This document shows, piece after piece, positions 31,615 through 35,365 of a stretch of 35,365 nucleotides of DNA. The notes beneath the pieces were generated by a model. That model was not told the DNA's origin and ran no database searches. It saw only the letters and a list, made by a program, of their open reading frames with translations. Numbering within the stretch: position 1 is the first letter of the stretch; each line of letters begins with the position of its first letter. Source of the DNA: a virus; the IMG/VR virus record IMGVR_UViG_3300029268_000065, positions 1-35,365 of that record; one strand, 5' to 3'. The position numbers and the translations under genes are program-made.

Positions 31615-32169
31615 ATGAAAAATGATCCAAAGTTTTTAATAATACACCACACAGGCGGTACTGATAGCGATCCTCTCGCAGATACTTCGCACCATACTTT
31701 TGATATTGTTAATAATTGGCATAAAAAGTTATGGAACTTCAAAAGTGCCTTGGGCTATTACATAGCATATCACTATTTTATAGACAAGCAAGGCAAGGTT
31801 ACGCAGGGACGCGCAGACACTGACGAGGGTGCGCACACCATTGGCAAAAATCTCTCTAGCCTCGGTATTTGCCTCGCAGGGAACTTTGACGTTACTAAGC
31901 CGACTACGGAGCAGGTAACGGCTCTCAAAGCCCTCCTAAAGGCAAAAATGAGCCAATACAGCATATCTTTGGCTAACGTTGTGCCTCACAGAAAGTTTGC
32001 TCAAAAGTCTTGTTACGGGAACCTCCTGACGGACGCGTGGGTGCAAGACTTGCTTAAAGAGCCTGCACCGACACCCGTACCAGTACCGACCCCGAGCAAC
32101 GACGCTATCAGGGACGAAATCAGGACACACCTTGCGGCGGTAGACACCCTGCTTGGAAAAGTGAAGTAA
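31615..32169 (+). CDS. N-acetylmuramoyl-L-alanine amidase (T7 lysozyme-like)
   Basis: A 184-residue amidase of the type 2/PGRP fold. LIIHHTGG holds the first zinc ligand (His11 or His12); GAHTIGKN follows; PHRKFAQKSCYG supplies His125 and Cys133, spaced eight apart as the zinc ligands His122 and Cys130 of T7 lysozyme. The enzyme cuts the bond between muramic acid and L-alanine. A Pro/Thr linker (about 147-160) leads to a short helical tail (IRDEIRTHLAAVDTLLGKVK), perhaps for oligomers or wall binding. It ends right before a strong terminator. Confidence 0.9.
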   Translation: MKNDPKFLIIHHTGGTDSDPLADTSHHTFDIVNNWHKKLWNFKSALGYYIAYHYFIDKQGKVTQGRADTDEGAHTIGKNLSSLGICLAGNFDVTKPTTEQVTALKALLKAKMSQYSISLANVVPHRKFAQKSCYGNLLTDAWVQDLLKEPAPTPVPVPTPSNDAIRDEIRTHLAAVDTLLGKVK

Positions 32170-32171
32170 AC

Positions 32172-32195
32172 AAAAACCCCACTCGGGGTTTTTTT
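32172..32195. terminator. Bidirectional intrinsic terminator
   Basis: AAAAACCCC (32172-32180) pairs perfectly with GGGGTTTTT (32185-32193) around ACTC, with a T run to 32195. The A run gives a T run on the other strand, so it serves both the amidase gene and the opposing gene whose stop is at 32194-32196. Confidence 0.92.
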
Positions 32196-32544
32196 ATACT
32201 TCAACTATTTTGATACCGTATTGCGCTTCAACGAGTTTCTTTTTGAGGCGGTATACATCAGTGCGCACACCTTTGACATCAATAATTTCCTCCCTGCCGT
32301 CGGCATATTTCACACGAAAGTCGGCGAGATATTTACAAATCTTTTTCTCGTTCAAAACAATTTGAAACGGCACCTGACATTCATACTCCACTACTCGATC
32401 ACGGGGGGTGGTGGCTTTGCGTTGCCAATCCAACTGCATTGCGTATTCTGCCTCCTTTTTGGACATAAACTTTACGCCCTTATATTCCGTTTGCACGTTG
32501 CGATATTTGGAGAGTGTTTTTGGTATGACCAAATAATTTTTCAT
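32194..32544 (-). CDS. DUF1064-like putative nuclease
   Basis: A 116-residue protein from ATG 32544 (a second ATG six bases upstream at 32550 is possible). It has the DUF1064 plan: KYRNVQTEYKGVKFMSKKEA followed by EYAMQL, then EYECQVPFQIVLNE, CKYLADFRVKYADGREEIID with VKG, and a final RLKKKLVEAQYGIKIVEV. DFRV...G..EIIDVKG is the PD-(D/E)XK-like active-site pattern, with Asp, Asp/Glu and Lys. Members are phage endonucleases, perhaps junction-resolving. The -10 next to the start predicts leaderless mRNA beginning at about 32544. It is divergent from the recombination genes, across the putative origin. Confidence 0.72.
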   Translation of the reverse strand: MKNYLVIPKTLSKYRNVQTEYKGVKFMSKKEAEYAMQLDWQRKATTPRDRVVEYECQVPFQIVLNEKKICKYLADFRVKYADGREEIIDVKGVRTDVYRLKKKLVEAQYGIKIVEV

Positions 32545-32550
32545 ACACAT

Positions 32551-32559
32551 AGTATATCA
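32551..32559 (-). promoter_or_regulatory. Extended -10 promoter (minus strand)
   Basis: On the minus strand TGA plus TATACT (hexamer 32556 to 32551) abuts the start codons at 32550 and 32544. Transcription would begin at about 32544, giving a leaderless message. A DnaA box lies ten bases further upstream. Confidence 0.5.
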
Positions 32560-32565
32560 ACAACC

Positions 32566-32574
32566 TGTGGATAA
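32566..32574 (-). promoter_or_regulatory. Perfect DnaA box (inverted TTATCCACA)
   Basis: TGTGGATAA on the plus strand. Seen from the minus-strand gene it precedes the -10 by ten bases, so it could also control that promoter. Confidence 0.6.
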
Positions 32575-32634
32575 CTCAACCTTAATTATCAACGTTTCCT
32601 TGTATTCATTGGGTTTTAGCCGTATCCACAAGAC

Positions 32635-32648
32635 TACGGCAAGCCGTA
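32635..32648. promoter_or_regulatory. Palindromic operator-like element TACGGCAAGCCGTA
   Basis: Exact reverse complement of 2044-2057. It abuts the -35 at 32649, and another TACGGC lies in the promoter spacer (32658-32663). A protein bound here would block RNA polymerase, so a repressor site is likely. Confidence 0.55.
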
Positions 32649-32677
32649 TTGACAGCATACGGCTGATTTGCGATAAT
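32649..32677 (+). promoter_or_regulatory. Strong sigma-70-type promoter
   Basis: A perfect TTGACA (32649-32654), a 17-base spacer, then GATAAT (32672-32677) preceded by TGC, so it is also an extended -10. It is the best promoter in the window and probably drives 32733 through RecT and the nuclease-translocase. The start would be near 32684, leaving a leader of about 50 bases. Confidence 0.8.
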
Positions 32678-32732
32678 GGATATGTCGGAGGTCGGTACGA
32701 CAAACTTAAAATTAAAAATCAATATTCAACTT

Positions 32733-32894
32733 ATGACGAAAAAGAAAGCAGAGACAAAAAAGCCAGCAGAGACAAAAAAGCCAGTCGCAACAATTCAGAG
32801 CAAAGGCGGCAAGGCTGTTGTCAAAAAGTATGGCAAAGACCATATGCGTAAGTTGGTTCAAAAGCGTTGGAACAACGCAAAGAAACCAGCCTAA
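32733..32894 (+). CDS. Small basic KGG-like protein
   Basis: A 53-residue protein. The start contains a tandem duplication, AETKKPAETKKPV, encoded by two nearly identical 18-base units (about 32749-32784). The C-terminal half, SKGGKAVVKKYGKDHMRKLV, resembles small KGG-type stress/phage proteins ('GGKA..KYG.EH'). First gene after the strong promoter, so highly expressed early. Likely nucleic-acid-binding from its charge; no proven role. Confidence 0.6.
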   Translation: MTKKKAETKKPAETKKPVATIQSKGGKAVVKKYGKDHMRKLVQKRWNNAKKPA

Positions 32895-32898
32895 AAAT

Positions 32899-33105
32899 AT
32901 GACATCAAATCTTACAGTAGCAAAACCAAAAAAGAGTATCACGTTTTATTCTCTCTTGGAGAAGTACGACGGAGATATTAAGAAAGCAACAGCAGGTGAG
33001 TTGCGCCGTGTACGTCCAAATGGGCTTTCAAACCTATTCAAGGCGTGGAGAGTATACGACAAACTAAAAAACGAAAACGCACCTGTCGAAAGTGCGTTAG
33101 CGTAA
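32899..33105 (+). CDS. Small hypothetical protein
   Basis: A 68-residue basic helical protein, MTSNLTVAKPKKSITFYSLL onward, with a middle helix-loop-helix look (KKATAGELRRVRPNGLSNLF). It starts 4 bases after the previous stop. It may bind DNA or be a small regulator; not recognised. Confidence 0.58.
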   Translation: MTSNLTVAKPKKSITFYSLLEKYDGDIKKATAGELRRVRPNGLSNLFKAWRVYDKLKNENAPVESALA

Positions 33106-33129
33106 AACCAAATCTTACAAGTTAGCAAA

Positions 33130-33137
33130 TATATTAT
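33130..33137 (+). promoter_or_regulatory. Possible -10 for RecT
   Basis: TATATTAT, holding TATATT and TATTAT, lies 5-7 bases before ATG 33143, predicting a leaderless message. TCTTACAAGTTAGCA just upstream (33113-33127) repeats 9333-9347. Confidence 0.4.
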
Positions 33138-33142
33138 ATCCT

Positions 33143-34009
33143 ATGACTGCAAAAGACACTAGCAAGGACAGTGGACAACAGGTTGCACTCGCACCGATTG
33201 ACCAGTTCCGTGTCAGCCTCCAAAGAGAACACCAGAAATCAATCGAGAACTTTTTTAGAGGAGACAAGGAAAAGGTAATGAAGTTTATGAGTTCAATCGT
33301 CTACTCACTCAAAAAGACGCCGAAGTTACTTGACTGCGAAAAAAGCACACTCATAAATGCCTTTATGACTTGTGCGGAATATGAATTGTACCCGTCAAGC
33401 GTATCAGGAGAGGCATACGTGCTGCCTTACGGAAAAGAGGCACAATTCCAACTCGGGTATCAAGGGGTTATTACACTTCTTTACCGAGCAGGAATGCAAA
33501 ACATCACAGCCGAGATCGTGTATGCAAATGACGATTTTGATTATCAGGCAGGATTAAATCCAACACTCACACACCGTCCAAAGGTATTTGAGGATAGAGG
33601 AAAGCCAATCGGAGTTTACGCAGTTGCAACTCTATCAAGCGGAGAGAAACAGTTTAAGGTTCTTGGAGAGAAAGACGTAATGAAGTTCAAGGAGTTTTCA
33701 AAGAGCAAAACATCAGAATACAGCCCTTGGAACCCAAAGAATGACCCTGAACTCTCAATGTGGAGAAAGACCGCAATTAAGCAATTAGCAAAGTTCTTAC
33801 CAAAAAACAGCACCATTTATGAGGCGTTTGAGAAAGACAACAAGGACAGTCGCATTAGTGACGCAAAGAACCTTGCTGAAAACAGTGACCTTAAAATGGG
33901 TAACTTATTAAAAGAAAATAATTATGACCACAACCAAGAAGTCAACGACAACGAAAAGGAAATCCAAGTTGAAGAAGTTGACACTGCCGACAGTAACAAA
34001 AAGAGTTAG
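33143..34009 (+). CDS. recT: RecT-family single-strand annealing protein
   Basis: A 288-residue recombinase. Diagnostic stretches are CEKSTLINAFMTCAEYELYP, AYVLPYGKEAQFQLGYQGVI followed by TLLYRAG (the RecT 'PQIGYRG.I.L..R.G' block), and NDPELSMWRKTAIKQLAKFL (the 'M..KT..K.L.K.LP' block). RecT coats ssDNA and anneals complementary strands, usually with a partner exonuclease. The next gene supplies a PD-(D/E)XK nuclease and overlaps its 3' end by 86 bases, so the pair is a recombination unit. The last 50 residues are acidic and probably flexible. Confidence 0.93.
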   Translation: MTAKDTSKDSGQQVALAPIDQFRVSLQREHQKSIENFFRGDKEKVMKFMSSIVYSLKKTPKLLDCEKSTLINAFMTCAEYELYPSSVSGEAYVLPYGKEAQFQLGYQGVITLLYRAGMQNITAEIVYANDDFDYQAGLNPTLTHRPKVFEDRGKPIGVYAVATLSSGEKQFKVLGEKDVMKFKEFSKSKTSEYSPWNPKNDPELSMWRKTAIKQLAKFLPKNSTIYEAFEKDNKDSRISDAKNLAENSDLKMGNLLKENNYDHNQEVNDNEKEIQVEEVDTADSNKKS

Positions 34010-35365
34010 AGACGAGGACTTGGCTTGTGAGTACGTTAATTTTCCAGTCCCACATTACAGTTACTCGTCACTCACAAAGTTTGGTTCTGATCCGTTTATG
34101 TTCAAGGTGAACTATATCAACGGAGACCAAATTGAGACAGTAAGTTCACCTGCAAATGTTCTCGGGCGCACAATACACAAAGCACTTGAGACATACCTTG
34201 GTGGAAACAAGGACGTTCCAGTACCAAACAATGACGGTGAGGCAATCAAGATTGCACACGCAACAGCACTTGAGTACTTGAACGGATACTCTGACGGTTT
34301 TATTGAGTACAACACACTCGTTGCGAACCGTGCGAAATTGGAGGAACGATTTGCATTTGTATTCTTTGGTTACATCAAAGAGTTCAATTACAAAAAGTTT
34401 GTCAAAGAGATTGTACTTGTTGAAAAAATGCTCAAGCACAAGATCGAGGTTGACGGTAAAGTTTTACCAGTACCGCTTAAGGGAGCAGCAGACCTCGTAT
34501 ATCGAGACTACAAAGACAGATTGATAATGAGAGACCACAAAATAACCTCTCGTTACTCTGACCCCGAGGCGATTGACGGTGCAAAACTCATTCAGGCAGC
34601 AGTTAATTACTTTCTTGTTGCAGCAGAGACAGGCGAAAAGCCTTACTCAATGATATATGCGGAGTTTAAGATAACACCGAATGCAGACGGTTCACCACAA
34701 ATGCGAGAGTTTGAAATCGTATTTGAGGAACACCCTCTCATTTTCGAGTTCTTTTATCGCTACTATTACGACGTAACAGACGCATTGCTCGGCAATCAAG
34801 TGTTTGTTCCAAACGTGTACGCAATGTATGACAAAGAGGTTTCAATCCTCGCTTACATTCACCGCTTGGATCAGGACGAGGCACGAGAGAAAGCGTTTAA
34901 GAAAAACAAAGTTAGCAACATTACTGACTTTCTAAAGAAACGAATACAGAAAGACGGTGCAATGAAACAGTACCTTGAGACCGTAACAGCAAAGTTCGTT
35001 TCAGCAGAAACATTAAATTATAAGAATATGACAACAGAGGAAAAAATCAAAATGAAACTAGCCGAATACGGGCTTGCTGTTGAGTTTGACAGCAAGGTGC
35101 AAGGCAACTCGGTTGATCTATACCGATATAACCCCTCCATTGGTGTCAAAATGGCACGCCTACGCAATTTTGTTGATGATGTTGAGCAAGTTACTGGAAT
35201 CAGTGGTATTCGCGTCCTAGCACCTATTCCCGGCTCAGAATTGGTAGGTTTTGAGATACCAAAGGAAGTCAGAACATTTCCAAATTTACCAAGTGAGGGA
35301 GTTAGTCAGTTTAAATTAGCTATTGGCCAAACAGTCAATGGAGAAGTAAGAAGATTTGATATTAG
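33924..35365 (+). CDS. PD-(D/E)XK (RecB/Cas4-like) nuclease fused to an FtsK-type translocase (3' partial)
   Basis: 480 residues run off the right edge. After a basic start, residues 40-240 form a RecB/Cas4-like nuclease: HYSYSSLTKFGSDPFMFKVN, then GRTIHKALE with His85, GAADLV with Asp190, MRDHKIT with Asp204 and Lys206, and LIQAAVNYFLV with Gln224, the complete PD-(D/E)XK set. Residues 240-365 are helical. From Met369 the same frame reads EYGLAVEFDSKVQGNSVDLY, IGVKMARLRNFVDDVEQVTG, IRVLAPIPGSELVGFEIPKE and SQFKLAIGQTVNGEVRRFDI, the region just before Walker A in FtsK/SpoIIIE. An internal ATG at 35028 could also make the FtsK part alone. Start ATG 33924 overlaps recT by 86 bases. Confidence 0.8.
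   Translation, partial: MTTTKKSTTTKRKSKLKKLTLPTVTKRVRDEDLACEYVNFPVPHYSYSSLTKFGSDPFMFKVNYINGDQIETVSSPANVLGRTIHKALETYLGGNKDVPVPNNDGEAIKIAHATALEYLNGYSDGFIEYNTLVANRAKLEERFAFVFFGYIKEFNYKKFVKEIVLVEKMLKHKIEVDGKVLPVPLKGAADLVYRDYKDRLIMRDHKITSRYSDPEAIDGAKLIQAAVNYFLVAAETGEKPYSMIYAEFKITPNADGSPQMREFEIVFEEHPLIFEFFYRYYYDVTDALLGNQVFVPNVYAMYDKEVSILAYIHRLDQDEAREKAFKKNKVSNITDFLKKRIQKDGAMKQYLETVTAKFVSAETLNYKNMTTEEKIKMKLAEYGLAVEFDSKVQGNSVDLYRYNPSIGVKMARLRNFVDDVEQVTGISGIRVLAPIPGSELVGFEIPKEVRTFPNLPSEGVSQFKLAIGQTVNGEVRRFDI

Larger units (their letters stand above)
32551..32677. other. Candidate replication origin / divergent control region
   Basis: Between divergent transcripts lie an exact DnaA box (32566-32574, inverted), a near box GTATCCACA (32622-32630), the palindrome TACGGCAAGCCGTA (32635-32648) and two more half sites (32619-32624, and 32658-32663 inverted). 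A strong promoter and an AT-rich stretch (32581-32618) complete it. DnaA boxes, inverted repeats, AT-rich DNA and adjacent recombination genes suggest an origin, but a purely regulatory role is equally possible. Confidence 0.4.

Noticed and set aside
32194-32574. Plus-strand open frame across the DUF1064 region
   Set aside because: The minus-strand frame has family-like sequence, a promoter and a shared terminator. The plus frame has none.
35346-35365. Direct terminal repeat proving circularity
   Set aside because: The last bases do not match the first ones; circularity is inferred only from the split FtsK gene.

Overview
The window is almost all of a tailed double-stranded DNA bacteriophage genome with a short tail (podovirus-like). 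It carries an N4-gp56-type major capsid protein, portal, acidic scaffold, both terminase subunits, a propeller-like tail protein, fibres and very large internal virion proteins, and no tape measure or tail-tube gene. No integrase, repressor or DNA polymerase is recognisable, so it is probably lytic and leans on the host replisome. TGA is used as a stop (for example at 3134-3136 and 4918-4920), so the code is standard. Shine-Dalgarno sequences are essentially absent. Several promoters sit so close to the start codon that their transcripts should be leaderless. The host cannot be named from this sequence.

Layout. At 1-119 is the 3' end of an FtsK-type translocase. At 124-3567 are a replication-organiser-like protein and small early genes, closed by a terminator. 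At 3669-8961 is a packaging block in which the small and large terminase genes are separated by HU, a divergent peptide deformylase, a YopX-like protein and small unknowns. At 9033-16847 are portal, scaffold, major capsid protein and head/neck genes, interrupted at 12142-12400 by a non-coding stretch with two long interleaved stems (a pseudoknot). At 16984-21828 are a LamG fibre with nine repeats, an HNH endonuclease, a nozzle-like protein and a tail fibre. At 21882-29175 are three large internal virion/ejection proteins, one with two tandem ADP-ribosyltransferase-like domains. At 29251-32169 is the lysis cassette (transglycosylase, holin, peptidase with peptidoglycan-binding domain, amidase), invaded by a LAGLIDADG gene on the minus strand. 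At 32194-32544 (minus) is a DUF1064-like nuclease. At 32551-32680 is a divergent control region and possible origin. At 32733-35365 are small genes, RecT, and a PD-(D/E)XK nuclease fused in frame to the start of an FtsK-type protein.

How it fits together. The last gene stops just before the expected FtsK Walker A motif, and the first bases encode the end of an FtsK motor. The simplest reading is a circular or circularly permuted genome cut inside one nuclease-translocase gene next to RecT. That pairing would act as a recombination machine of the exonuclease plus annealase kind, with a dsDNA translocase in place of a helicase. Perfect DnaA boxes and a TACGGC/GCCGTA element recur in intergenic control regions and suggest host DnaA involvement.

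The most unusual signals are the nuclease-FtsK fusion; a recurrent ACAAATCGCC leader abutting start codons, whose exact antisense lies inside the pseudoknot; near-total absence of GATG from the plus strand; a gene that carries exact patches of the phage's own HU and YopX genes; and a virion protein with two ART-like domains.
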